From Odiellus spinosus (Eukaryota > Arthropoda > Arachnida > Opiliones > Phalangiidae), in the NCBI GenBank assembly GCA_963920705.1, contig CAWUCO010000002.1, forward strand, positions 992,001-1,056,000: a stretch of 64,000 bases of DNA. Direction: 5' to 3'. How positions within the stretch are numbered: position 1 is the first letter of the stretch; every line of letters begins with the position of its first letter. A program made the position numbers and the translations under genes. Shown here piece after piece: positions 43,113-55,561 of the stretch. The notes beneath the pieces were generated by a model, which searched no databases, had not been told where the DNA came from, and saw nothing but the letters and a program-made list of their open reading frames with translations.

Positions 43113-46100
43113 TTACAACTCAGAATATGCAGATATTAAATTGCATCTTGGAATGGACAGATATTAAATTGCATTTTGGAATGGACAGATATTAAATTGC
43201 ATCTTGGAATGGACAGATATTAAATTGCATCTTGGAATGGACAGATATAAAATTGCATCTTAGAATGGACAGATGTTAAATTGCACCTTGGAATGGGCAG
43301 ATATTAAATTGCACCTTGGAATGGGCAGATATTAAATTGCACCTTGGAATGGACAGATATTAAATTGCACCTTGGAATGGACAGATAAAATTGCATCTTG
43401 GAATGAACATATATTATATTGCACCTTGTAATGGACGGATATTAAATTGCATCTTGGAATGGACCGCTATTAATTTGCATCTTGGCATGGACAGATATTA
43501 AATTGCACCTTGGAATGGACAGATATTAAATTGCACCTTGGAATGGACAGATATTAAATTGCACCTTGGAATGGACAGATAAAATTGCATCTTGGAATGA
43601 ACATATATTATATTGCACCTTGTAATGGACGGATATTAAATTGCATCTTGGAATGGACCGCTATTAATTTGCATCTTGGCATGGACAGATATTAAATTGC
43701 ACCTTGGAATGGACAGATATTAAATTGCACCTTGGAATGGACAGATATTAAATTGCACCTTGGAATGGACAGATAAAATTGCATCTTGGAATGAACATAT
43801 ATTATATTGCACCTTGTAATGGACGGATATTAAATTGCATCTTGGAATGGACCGCTATTAATTTGCATCTTGGCATGGACAGATATTAAATTGCACCTTG
43901 GAATGGACAGATATTAAATTGCACCTTGGAATGGACAGATATTAAATTGCACCTTGGAATGAACAGATATTAAATTGTACCTTGGAATGGACAGATATTA
44001 AATTGCATCTTGGAATGGACAGATATTAAATTGCATCTTGGAATGGACAGATATTAAATTGCACCTTGGAATGGACAGATATTAAATTGCACCTTGGAAT
44101 GGACAGATATTAAATTGCACCTTGGAATGGACAGATATTAAATTGCACCTTGGAATGGACAGATATTAAATTGCACCTTGGAATGGACAGATATTAAATT
44201 GCACCTTGGAATGGACAGATATTAAATTGCACCTTGGAATGGACAGATATTAAATTGCACCTTGGAATGGACAGATATTAAATTGCACCTTGGAATGGAC
44301 AGATATTAAATTGCACCTTGGAATGACAGATATTAAATTGCATCTTGGAATGACAGATACTAAATTGCATCTTGGAATGACAGATACTAAATTGCAGCTT
44401 GGAATGGACAGATATTAAATTGCGTCTTGGAATGGACAGATATTAATTTGCATCTTGGAATGGACAGATATTAAATTGCACCTTGGAATGGACAGATATT
44501 AAATTGCACCTTGGAATGGACAGATATTAAGTTGCACCTTGGAATGAACAGATATTAAATTGCATCTTGGAATGGACCGATATTAAATTGCACCTTGGAA
44601 TGGACAGATATTAAATTGCACCTTGGAATGGACAGATATTAATTTGCATCTTGGAATGGACAGATATTAAATTGCACCTTGGAATGTACAGATATTAAAT
44701 TGCACCTTGGAATGGACAGATATTAAATTGCACCTTGGAATGAACAGATATTAAATTGCACCTTGGAATGGACAGATATTAAATTGCATCTTGGAATGGA
44801 CAGATATTAAATTGCACCTTAAAATGGACAGATATTAAATTGCACCTTGGAATGGACAGATATTAAATTGCACCTTGGAATGGACAGATATTAAATTGCA
44901 CCTTGGAATGGACAGATATTAAATTGCACCTTAGAATGGACAGATATTAAATTGCACCTTGGAATGGACAGATATTAAATTGCACCTTGGAATGAACAGA
45001 TATTAAATTGCACCTTGGAATGGACAGATATTAAATTGCATCTTGGAATGGACAGATATTAAATTGCATCTTGGAATGGACAGATATTAAATTGCACCTT
45101 GGAATGGGCAGATATTAAATTGCTCCTTGGAATGACAGATATTAAATTGCATCTTGGAATGACAGATACTAAATTGCAGCTTGGAATGGACAGATATTAA
45201 ATTGCATCTTGGCATGGACCGATATTAAATTGCATCTTGGAATGGACAGATATTAAATTGCATATTGAAATAGACAGATATTAAATTGCATCTTGTAATG
45301 GGCAGATATTAAATTGCATCTTGGAATGGACAGATATTAAATTGCATCTTGGAATGGACAGATATTAAATTGCATCTTGTAATAGACAGATATTAAATTG
45401 CATCTTGGATTGGACAGATATTAAAGTGCACCTTGTAATGGACAGATATTAAATTGCATCTTGGAATGGGCAGATATTAAATTGCACCTTGAAATGGACA
45501 GATATTAAATTGCACCTTGGAATGGACAGATATTAAATTGCATCTTGGAATGGGCAGATATTAAATTGCACCTTGGAATGAACAGATATTATATTGCATC
45601 TTGGAATGGGCAGATATTAAATTGCACCTTGGAATGAACAGATATTATATTGCACCTTGGAATGGACAGTAATTAAATTGCATCTTGGAATGGACAGATA
45701 TTAAATTGCATCTTGGAATAGGCAGATATTAATTTGCACCTTGGAATGGACAACTCAAAATGGGCAGATATTAAATTGCACCTTGGAATGGACAACTCAA
45801 AATGGACCGATATTAAATTGCACCTTGGAATGGACAGATATTAAATTGCACCTTGGAATGGACAGATATTAATTTGCATCTTGGAATGGACAGATATTAA
45901 ATTGCACCTTGGAATGTACAGATATTAAATTGCACCTTGGAATGGACAGATATTAAATTGCACCTTGGAATGAACAGATATTAAATTGCACCTTGGAATG
46001 GACAGATATTAAATTGCATCTTGGAATGGACAGATATTAAATTGCACCTTAAAATGGACAGATATTAAATTGCACCTTGGAATGGACAGATATTAAATTG

Positions 46101-47148
46101 CACCTTGGAATGGACAGATATTAAATTGCACCTTGGAATGGACAGATATTAAATTGCACCTTGGAATGGACAGATATTAAATTGCACCTTGGAATGGACA
46201 GATATTAAATTGCACCTTGGAATGAACAGATATTAAATTGCACCTTGGAATGGACAGATATTAAATTGCATCTTGGAATGGACAGATATTAAATTGCATC
46301 TTGGAATGGACAGATATTAAATTGCACCTTGGAATGGGCAGATATTAAATTGCTCCTTGGAATGACAGATATTAAATTGCATCTTGGAATGACAGATACT
46401 AAATTGCAGCTTGGAATGGACAGATATTAAATTGCGTCTTGGAATGGACGGATATTAAATTGCATCTTGGCATGGACCGATATTAAATTGCATCTTGGAA
46501 TGGACAGATATTAAATTGCATATTGAAATAGACAGATATTAAATTGCATCTTGTAATGGACAGATATTAAATTGCATCTTGGAATGGACAGATATTAAAT
46601 TGCATCTTGGAATGGACAGATATTAAATTGCATCTTGTAATGGACAGATATTAAATTGCATCTTGGAATGGACAGATATTAAAGTGCACCTTGTAATGGA
46701 CAGATATTAAATTGCATCTTGGAATGGGCAGATATTAAATTGCACCTTGGAATGGACAGATATTAAATTGCACCTTGGAATGGACAGATATTAAATTGCA
46801 CCTTGGAATGGACAGATATTAAATTGCATCTTGGAATGGGCAGATATTAAATTGCACCTTGGAATGAACAGATATTATATTGCATCTTGGAATGGGCAGA
46901 TATTAAATTGCACCTTGGAATGAACAGATATTATATTGCACCTTGGAATGGACAGTAATTAAATTGCATCTTGTAATGGACAGATATTAAATTGCATCTT
47001 GGAATAGGCAGATATTAATTTGCACCTTGGAATGGACAACTCAAAATGGGCAGATATTAAATTGCACCTTGGAATGGACAACTCAAAATGGGCAGATATT
47101 AAATTGCACCTTGGAATGGACAACTCAAAATGGGCAGATATTAAATTA
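43113..47148 (+). repeat. 28-bp satellite array with higher-order repeats
   Basis: About 144 head-to-tail units beginning GGACAGATATTAAATTGCAC and closing with c(c/t)ttggaat. Two higher-order levels are visible. A 194-bp block (six 28-bp units plus a 26-bp one) is repeated three times from about 43381, 43575 and 43769. A segment of over 700 bp is duplicated at a distance of 1230 bp (for example 44681 to 45911 and 45171 to 46401). The last units carry an extra caactcaaaat insert (about 45751, 47037-47130). The open frame at 47027-47239 is repeat sequence. Confidence 0.95.
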
Positions 47149-47361
47149 TAAAATCATCGCAATTCAGCCAAATCTTTCACAAATAACTCTGCCCTTTAAA
47201 AGAATTAAAGTGCAGAAAATTTGTGCTGAATTGCACTAATTTCAAAGTTTAAAATCTACCCTTTTTTAATTGTAATAAAGAGTTACATCTGTTTATTCCA
47301 ATTATCTACCCATTTTTTTTCTGTCATAAATAGCTTTCCATTCAAGTTGGAACAGTTAGCC

Positions 47362-50300
47362 ATGACTGGTGATTCTATGCGTGTAAGCGCAACTTATGTT
47401 ATGACGCTCTTCGAGATTAACAATTTGGATGAATTTTCATTTTCTGGTTATACTGGGAAAATGTATCAATCTATTCTACGCAAAATAAGGAATTCGTGAG
47501 TGAAGTTTTTCAAAACATATATAAATATTAAACTAGTTAAATAAATTATTAACCGTGATTAAATTTAATTTTAATTAACTTTTATTTATAAGAACGTTAC
47601 TCACCAAAAAAGGATTCAAATTTTAAGCTTTAATTAAAATCTACGAATTATTATTCTCATAAAATAAACGTTAATTAAATTAATTATTTTAGATTTCCAA
47701 TTAAGTTTAATAAATCAATTATGTTTTAGGGGTATCAATGTTAACGTATCTCAATTTTCAGTTGAAGAAATGATCTCACAATTTATAGCAAACGTAAGTT
47801 TTAGTACAAAAACGTTTGACATGGTTAATTCCGAGTTTATTTGTTTTAAATTGTTACTAATCTGTTAAAAATGTAATCTCTTATCTCCTATTATCGCCTG
47901 AAAATTAGATTAAAATCATTGTATTGTTTAAAGGAAACGGATATCGCGATACCATTTCATCAACCCATGTTGAAAACTGAATTTTCATCAGAAATTTTCG
48001 AATGGGGAGGGTTATTCTATTCAATAGAGAACAATATTATCTCTGGTGGAAAGATTGGAGTCAAATATGATCCTTTTCAAATCATAGATGTTTTTCAAAC
48101 GAAGGTAAGTGTTGGCACGTAACAAAATAAACATTAAATGCCTGGAGAGTGCGAAATCCTAAGCCTTGGCTTGGTAGTAATTGAAAAAACAAATCACCAA
48201 GTACTAAGCCACTATCATATCTGAATAGATTAATTTATGCTATTGCATAATATTTTCTTTATCGCGTCTTAGGTGTGGATTTGCATATTTTTCTTCCTTA
48301 TCTTGTCATCATTTGTTCTGGCGGTTTCCAATATTGTCAACGTACCACAAACCCGAAAATCTTCGATCGTAAAACAAGTTGTTAATTCAGCGCTAGTTAT
48401 ATTAGCTCTACTTTGCAATCAAGGTAGGTTAAGAAAAGGATAGTCTTAAAAATCATCACCCCTGTCTGGCTCGAGTGATTTGGACTCTTCCTGGGTATTT
48501 TGAGCGATACGGGGCGTTTTATTCTTATGGAATAAAGCGATAAATAGTATAGATCCATTTCAATATAGATCAATATAGAGATTGCCAAATATTATAATAG
48601 AGTCAGATAGAATTAAAATAGTAATTTAAAGCTAATTATCATTATATTTCGACGAGCAGGTGTTGGATATTCATTCCGTTCATATTCTCAGCGAATTCTT
48701 CGAAACGCTTGCTTATTTGCCGCATTTGCAATATATTATTTCGCGTGTTGCAATTTGTTGACGTCTTTGACTTCGGCCGAAAAGCCAAAATACATAAACA
48801 ATCTTCAGGATTTGCTTTCTACACCACAAAGCACATTTTACATGGCCCGACACTCGTTTCTTTACAAGCTGTTCAGCGTGAGTAAACGATTATTTAAGGC
48901 GGTAGTAGTATCCAGTCTCTCGCGTGGGTGGGCACGCTGTAGGTCAGATGGGGACGGTTCTCGGATACTATGGTGGCGAGTTTTAATTCAACGTTATATT
49001 ATAAGTTTCTTATCGTAATTAGAGTTAAATTAAACTTAAAATTGTCAAATTATACGACGAACTACGTCCGACTTTTACGGTTCGTCGGAAGTAAAATTCT
49101 AGCGATATTAGAACGCGAGATAATAGGTCCAGGAAATGATCAAATTTCGATTAAGTTATTTTTAAAGGCGATTCGCTAATCTCTAACGTTATAATTATGA
49201 AAATTATATCACGAACTAAAGAAGATTTTCATTCAAATTTAAGTGAAAACCGCGAACTGATAGCGTTTGTGGTTCGCTTGATAATGGGTCATTCCACGTC
49301 AGTTCAGTCACTGATGTCACCAAGAGTCAACCAATCTTAATGAAATTTTAACCACTTTAATTCGTGGTTAAATGAGCGGCAAATCTGAAATTTTACCCCA
49401 AAATATTAAGCGGTTCCGAAACTAGAGCATTTTGTATATACCCCATGTTTTCAGGGTTTTGCCTGGGCGATATTCGTACCCCTAAGCGTTATGTCGAATA
49501 TCTTTTTTCCGGATAAAGCTTATCTAATGAAATTTTCAAATTTAGAGCATTTCTATGAGCTGATTTCAAAAATGTTAACGAAAATTATCTATCTTTAACG
49601 GTTTTTCCAATATACCGATTCTTTTGCAAAAAAATATTTAACGGGGGGTCAACTTTCGAGCGTAATGCTGAAAAAGGGCCAACTTCGATTTTCAATTTCG
49701 TTGCATTTTCAGATCTCTCCCAGCCTTAGCTTTCTTTCTATCTTAGATTTGTTCGTGGTATTTTGGTTTTAAGGGCAAAAAATTAAAAAAAACAAAAGTT
49801 TCAAATTTTTGGGATGTTTATATTTATATTATTTACAGGGTGTTTCGAAAATGGTGATAGGATCGAGCTCCATTGGGTTCTCTGGGCCATTTTAAGACGA
49901 AAATGTTCTATGACGTTTTGTCGTAAGGGGCGCCGTTTAAGAGTTACGTAATGATTCATGTGCGGATGACCCGTATACTCAATGCTAAAATCAATTTTTA
50001 TCAAGCGCGTGCTTTTAAACGTATTTTATCATTGAGTATACGTTTATTAATGTACGTTAAGGGGTCATCCGCACATGAATCATTACGTAACTCTTAAACG
50101 GCGCCCCTTACGACAAAACGTCACAGAACCTTTTCGTCTTAAAATGGCCCATAGAACCCAATGGAGCTCGATCCTATCACCATTTTCGAAACACCCTGTA
50201 AATAATATAAATATAAAGATCCCAAAAATTTGAAACTTTTGTTTTTTTTTAATTTTTTGCCCTTAAAACCAAAATACCACGAACAAATCTAAGATAGAAA

Positions 50301-52029
50301 GAAAGCTAATGCTGGGAGAGATCTGAAAATGCAACGAAATTGAAAATCGAAGTTGGCCCTTTTTCAGTATTACGCTCGAAAGTTGACCCCCCGTTAAATA
50401 TTTTTCTGCAAAAGAATCGGTATATTGGAAAAACCGTTAAAGATAGATAATTTTCGTTAACATTTTTGAAATCAGCTCATAGAAATGCTCTAAATTGGAA
50501 AATTTCATTAGATAAGCTTTATCCGGAAAAAAGATATTCGACATAACGCTTAGGGGTACGAATATCGCCCAGGCAAAACCCTGAAAACATGGGGTATATA
50601 CAAAATGCTCTAGTTTCGGAACCGCTTAATATTTTGGGCTAAAATTTCAGATTTGCCGCTCATTTAACCACGAATTAAAGTGGTTAAAATTTCATTAAGA
50701 TTGGTTGACTCTTGGTGACATCAGTGACTGAACTGACGTGGAATGACCCTAATACCACAAGTAAATCATCCCCAAGTCTACAAGACGACATACTACGGGT
50801 TACAATGATGAAGGTCCGATTTCCTCAGTCAATGATTCCACCCTAAGTATTCCAAATTTCTACAGAAGAGCGGTATGGCCCAGTATTGCTGGTAGAGTAA
50901 ATCAAACTTGAACTCGCGACGCCCCGGCGAGGGCCTCTTTCGTTTCGCGAGAGAGAGGGGAAAGCCGAGTTTCTTCGTTACATTTCCTACCCCCCTTAAC
51001 GATTCTACAGACGACGCGCGAAGTCGCGAACGAACTTCAACGAAGGCAAAATAATTAGCACCGCCTACTTAGTTCCTATCTTAACCGCTAGAGAGGGCAA
51101 TTTCGACTTCTGTTTCTCGGCCGTTTTACAATTTTGAGATTTTTCCTCTCTCCCCGCGCGAAAGTTGTGACGACACAACTCTCAGACCTTCAGTTCATTC
51201 GTTATATGCCCGGTTGTAGACTTGAAGCATGATTTACCTGTGATAATACGTACGGAAAATGACCGCATGGGGTCCGTGTGTTAATATCTAAAACTAATAT
51301 TCAAAGTTTATTTCATAGAACTCTGATTTTCCATTGGAGAAGGCGGCTTACGAACAAGCCGTAAGAACAGGAGGTTTATTCGGTTCAGCAATTGATATAA
51401 TCAGCGAAGCTATCGAAAATGTTGAAAAAGGAACGGGCGTTTTTCTTTTGTACAAAATATTGGTGCTCAAAGAAATGGCTACGATACTAGGTTTATTGGA
51501 TGAAAATACTTTTCTGCACATTTCCGAAGAGCCAGTACAAATAGAATGGTTCAGCGTTCCAAGTCGAAAAGGATTTAACAAAACACTTAAGGAATTATTC
51601 TATCGAAGGTAAATGACAATTAAATTAGATTTTCTAATTTTGGCTATCGCTTTTGGTTAATCTCATAATGAAACTAGATTATCCTAAATACGGATTTCCT
51701 TCAAATTGTAAATTGTTATTAAATCATAACGGTGCCCTTTATTCCATCCTCGCAGCGTATCGTGGTACGTCGAATCAGGAACTCTTGAACAAGACTTATT
51801 GAGCGATCAGAGTTCTGGAATTCGGTTCCTGGAAGATTGTCACGCCCGAAACAGAGAGCCAATTCAAGGAATGGTGATGAACAATACGATACTGCCATTA
51901 ATAATCCTAGCTTGTGGTTGGTTGCTGGCTCTGACTCAAATATCTGGATGGGCGCCATTTCGTCGAAGAAACAAGTCGCGAATTATAACGCACGAGGCTC
52001 TGATTTCGCGACTCCAGGACAGTTTTTGA
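47362..52029 (+). CDS. Ionotropic receptor gene B
   Basis: Seven exons identical in number, length and phase to gene A: 47362-47495, 47730-47793, 47934-48104, 48273-48423, 48660-48877, 51319-51608 and 51756-52029. They form 433 open codons ending TGA. The protein is very similar to A throughout. Landmarks: SFSGYTGKMYQSILRKIRNS; TM1 VWICIFFFLILSSFVLAVSN; pore end LLCNQG; NLLTSLTSAEKPKYINNLQD; EEPVQIEWFSVPSRKGFNK; TM3 ILPLIILACGWLLALTQI. Differences cluster in S1 (VSATYVMTLFEI against IRATHIDLAFEI) and in the S2 start. A plausible acceptor (ggaacag) lies six bases before the first ATG, so that exon is probably internal and a signal-peptide exon lies upstream, possibly beyond the satellite. Intron 5 holds a 1.46-kb fold-back transposon. 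Introns 3 and 4 keep the empty sites of two insertions found in A. Confidence 0.85.
49286..50749. mobile_element. 1.46-kb fold-back element, 4-bp TSD
   Basis: Ends GGGTCATTCCACGTCAGTTC and complement. Arms of about 687 bp (49286-49972 and 50062-50749) with only scattered mismatches, and a loop of about 90 bp. Flanks are taat on both sides (49282-49285, 50750-50753). A 4-bp duplication with GGG ends fits Sola-type elements, an assignment by rule of thumb. It sits in intron 5 of gene B and is absent from gene A intron 5. Confidence 0.8.
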
Positions 52030-52920
52030 TTTTATTTTCGTAATCACCGTGTCAAAAAATGTTTTGCAGAATTTTTTTCTGAATTTTAGACAACTTTCTA
52101 GTGTTTAAATTAATTTCTAAAGTATTTTGATAAATATAAAATCCGACCAATCATATTATTTCAGCCTTTAACAGTATTTGTAATGTGTTACGTTAAATTT
52201 TAATGTTATGACATTACAAGCGCTGTTGAAGGTTGAAATAATATGATTGGTCCGATTTCATATTTACTAAAATTCAATTTTTTACCAAATTTTAGAAATG
52301 AATTTTAACACCAAAAACGTGTTTAAAAATTTTTTTGACAAAAGACGTCTATAGATGACCCCAAACTTTTGAGTTTGACCTTTCCAAAAATGTATTAAAC
52401 ACTGTTTCAAAGTTTAAATTGTAATTTCATCTTTTGTCTAGTTGTAAATAAATTCTAAACTTAATAAATAATTGGCCCGAAACGTAAATTACTTAATTTC
52501 ATTGATTTTGCGCGTTAGTGCGAAAAGTAAGCTTAAACTTGTACCTTGCGTGTGTTATTTCGTGACACCAATATACTTAACGCCATACGTAAGGGAAAAA
52601 ACTCAAGCCTTGCACTCAAACCTTACACAGAGGCAATTCAGCTGATCTCCATGAATCCAGTTAAGCCTATTTTTCCTGGTAAGATTTAAATTTATTTCTA
52701 GTTTAATATTTGTTTTGTAAACTTTTTATCGGTGGATTAGGCATATTTAAACGATAATGAATCCTTAAAAAAAGCACATGTTGTTAGGTTGCATCCTCCG
52801 GTTAAGAAAATATAAAATGAACGTAGACCGTAAGTCCCTAGAGCCCGGCAAAAAACCAAAATGCGTGTTTATAAATAATTAATTAGACAATTACTCGCGT
52901 ACGATTAACAACTGCATTAC
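52030..52920. other. 3' flank of gene B with a duplicated segment
   Basis: 52628-52770 (cagctgatctccatgaatcc, then ggtggattaggc) recurs as 63778-63860 after gene C, marking the 3' end of the duplicated unit. 52080-52330 shares inverted short repeats (ttagtaaatataaaatc, attacaagcgctgttgaagg) with 41090-41260. No gene seen. Confidence 0.45.
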
Positions 52921-52927
52921 AATAAAG

Positions 52928-53265
52928 CAGAAGCCGATGAAACCCTCCTTTGAAGTCTATTACTCCCTGGTCTTGTCTACCCCTCTCTGTATGGGTTAGT
53001 TTCAAAAAGCGCGAATCGTACGCCTCCTAACGGTAGATAGTTTCGGAGCGGGATTTCGTCCAGCGAATATCTCTAGCAGCCTTGGAGTTCGTCAACCTAA
53101 CGTCGTCGTTTGTGGAGAGAGAGAATTTCCAATTTTCCGTAAACAGGGGGGTATGAAGTAGGACCCCTCCGATCTCGTAAAATTGGGAATTTTACCCATA
53201 CAGAGAGGAGCGCTTTATGGAACATTAGAGTAGTAGACTTCAAAGGAGGGTTTCATCTACTTCTG
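52928..53265. mobile_element. 338-bp MITE with CAGAAGCCGATG ends, 7-bp TSD
   Basis: Ends CAGAAGCCGATGAAACCCTC and complement. Perfect 7-bp flanks aataaag (52921-52927, 53266-53272). Short relative of the 1.3-kb element in gene A (shared attactccc, ggtcttgtctacccctctct, gtcgtcgtttgtggagagag, tacccata-agagaggagcgc). Confidence 0.85.
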
Positions 53266-53562
53266 AATAAAGGAAAATACCACTTGTAAAATAATTCGGA
53301 TTATTTGTGAATAAACAAATCGTAAATTCGGATAAAGGTTATGTTGGGTTTATCCGAAGATTAACGCTCGAAGCTTTATCTATTACTCGTGTTACTCGAG
53401 AATTAAAACGGATTACGATGGATAAGAAAATTAACATTCCTGTCAGAATTCGGGGAAAATAAAAATTATTTCAAATTTACTTAAAATTTGAAAAAAAAAT
53501 GGATAGGTTTAAATTTGATTTATTTTTTTTATCGATTTTTAGTTCGTTATCCGAATTCTACA
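53266..53562. other. Decayed AT-rich MITE, left part
   Basis: ttcggataaagg, tttatccgaag and tttatctattactcg resemble the interior of the GAGCTC MITEs. Its continuation appears at 55812-55900 (gataatattctacagataag), so the transposon between them inserted into an older MITE. Confidence 0.4.
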
Positions 53563-53783
53563 GGGTGGTAAAGATCAGACCAACACCTACCTTTGTGGAC
53601 GTCCCCCAATAATGCCGTCGGATGACGTCACTATACTATAATGTAGACCTCGTATACAGGGTGTAAGTAAATAAGTGCAATTGTAACCAAATGTGATTTT
53701 TCAATGAGTTTATTAAGGTATAATGCCTGATGGCTAGAAACATTGCAGTTGCACAGATCAAGCGTAGTGATTAACTAGATGAC

Positions 53784-54941
53784 TTAACTCCGAGTCAGTT
53801 TTTTAACAACTTTAATAATAACATAATGATTGAATTGAATTGGCCTGAAAGGCCAAAGTTGAATCTGTACGGCAACCACATCAGCGTAAATGTTCAATGT
53901 GTCTGCCATCGTGGTGTAGGCTTTCTTCAAGGCGACTGTCCAGTTCTTGCAATGCATTTGAGGAGTGATACCATTGATAGCGGCTCGAATCCGGTCCTTT
54001 AAGTCTTCTGGGCACATCGGTTCTGTTTCGTAAACGACGCCCTTAACGTAACCCCACAGGAAGAAATCAAGTGGGGTAAGGTCAGGAGACCTTGCTGGCC
54101 ACGGAATTGGTCCACCTCTACCTATCCAACGGTGGGGAAAGTTGTCGTCCAGCCATTGACGATCATTGACCACCCAATGTGGTGGGGCTCCATCCTGTTG
54201 AAACCACATGTTGCGAACCACTGCTAACGGCAATGCGTCTATCGCGTCACTAAACTCGTGACGCAGAAAGTCCAAGTACAGTTCTCCAGTAATATTCGCA
54301 TCGAAGAAAATGGGACTGATAATTCGGTTCCCAAAAATGCCAACCCAGACATTTACCTTCCATCAAATTTTATGGTAATGTTGACGTAACCAATAGGGAT
54401 TCTGATGGGTCCAGTAATGCATGTTATGACGGTTTACCGTACCATCCCTATGAAATGTAGCCTCGTCCGAAAACAGCACCTTTTGCAAAAATAGTGGATC
54501 GGCTGCAATTAGGTCACGCATGGTAAGACAAAGGTCTTGCCGTCTTAGGTAATCGTCATCTGTTAAGGCTTGATGGAGGTGAATATGATTGGGCCGGTAG
54601 TGGTGGCGATGTAAAATGGCAAGAACAGTAGCATGGCTTAGTCCAACCTCGTGTGGGACCGATCTACTACTGGTATGAGGATTGGCATCAGAACGGGTTA
54701 CAATATCCACTTCTCGGTCTTCATTACCGACTACACGGTCTCGCCTACGTTCACGGTCCTGCTTGACGAACCCACCGAACTCCAGAAGGTTGTCTCTTAT
54801 GTCGGTGAAAGTGCTTCGAACCGGATGGCGTCGATGGGGGAAGCGTTCTGCATAAAGCAGTGCCGCTTGACGTACGTTACCTTGACATTCACCCAAAATA
54901 AACATCGTGTCCAATTTTTACTGGTTGGAATAGGCTGGCAT
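53784..54941 (-). pseudogene. Mariner/Tc1-like transposase, DD41D-type spacing
   Basis: Minus-strand frame from ATG at 54939-54941 to the stop at 53784, about 385 codons, with two in-frame nonsense codons (TAA 54918-54920, TGA 54363-54365) and no frameshift. The N-terminal GECQGNVRQAALLYAERFP segment is the helix-turn-helix (DUF4817-like) region of arthropod mariner relatives. Catalytic residues: first D in VLFSDEATF, second in WFQQDGAPPH, third in SPDLTPLDFFLWG. There are 41 residues between the second D and the D of PLDF, as in the DD41D group of Tc1/mariner elements. It cuts and pastes DNA at TA sites in active relatives. This copy is inactive but only lightly damaged. Confidence 0.85.
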
Positions 54942-55109
54942 TCGACTACAACACTGGTCTTACTACGGTAAGACGAACTTAAAAGTTATCTTAGTGCGCA
55001 CAAGTTTGATTAAACAACGTTCTTTTTTCTCAACGTCACAGGGAACTCTGACCTTCTATTTTAAAAACCTTTCTAACGAAACCTCGTATGGATCCCTTAT
55101 CTTCACGAA

Positions 55110-55561
55110 ACGTGTACTTGGACTTCCTGCGTCACGAGTTTAGTGACGCAATATACGCATTGACGTTAGCAGTGGTTTCAACAGGATAGGGCCCCACCAC
55201 ACTGGGCGGTCAATGTTCGTCCATGGCTGGACGACAGCTTTCCCAACCGTTGGATAGGTAGAGGTGTACCAATTCCGTGGCCTGCAAGGTCTCCTGACCT
55301 TACCCTCTTGATTTCTTCCTGTGGGGTTATGTTAAGAGCGTCGTTTACGAAACAGAACCGATGTGCCCAGAAGACTTAAAGGACCGGATTCGAGCCGCTA
55401 TCAATGGTATTACTCCTCAAATGCATTGCAAGAACTGGACAGTCGCCTTGAAGAAAGCCTACACCACGATGGCAGACACATTGAACATTTACGCTGATGT
55501 TCTTGCCGTACAGATTCAACTTTGGCGTTTCAGGCCAATTCAATCATTATGTTATTATTAA
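55110..55561 (+). pseudogene. Inverted partial copy of the same transposase
   Basis: On the + strand this repeats the C-terminal third of the transposase at 53784-54275 in opposite orientation (DFLRHEF start, then frameshifts, then an intact MCPEDLKDRIRAAINGITPQ stretch to the end). Several indels disrupt the catalytic region. It forms one arm of the fold-back. Confidence 0.8.

Noticed and set aside
47027-47239. 70-aa frame with an internal repeat
   Set aside because: Last units of the 28-bp satellite, which is 42 bp long there and thus frame-preserving.
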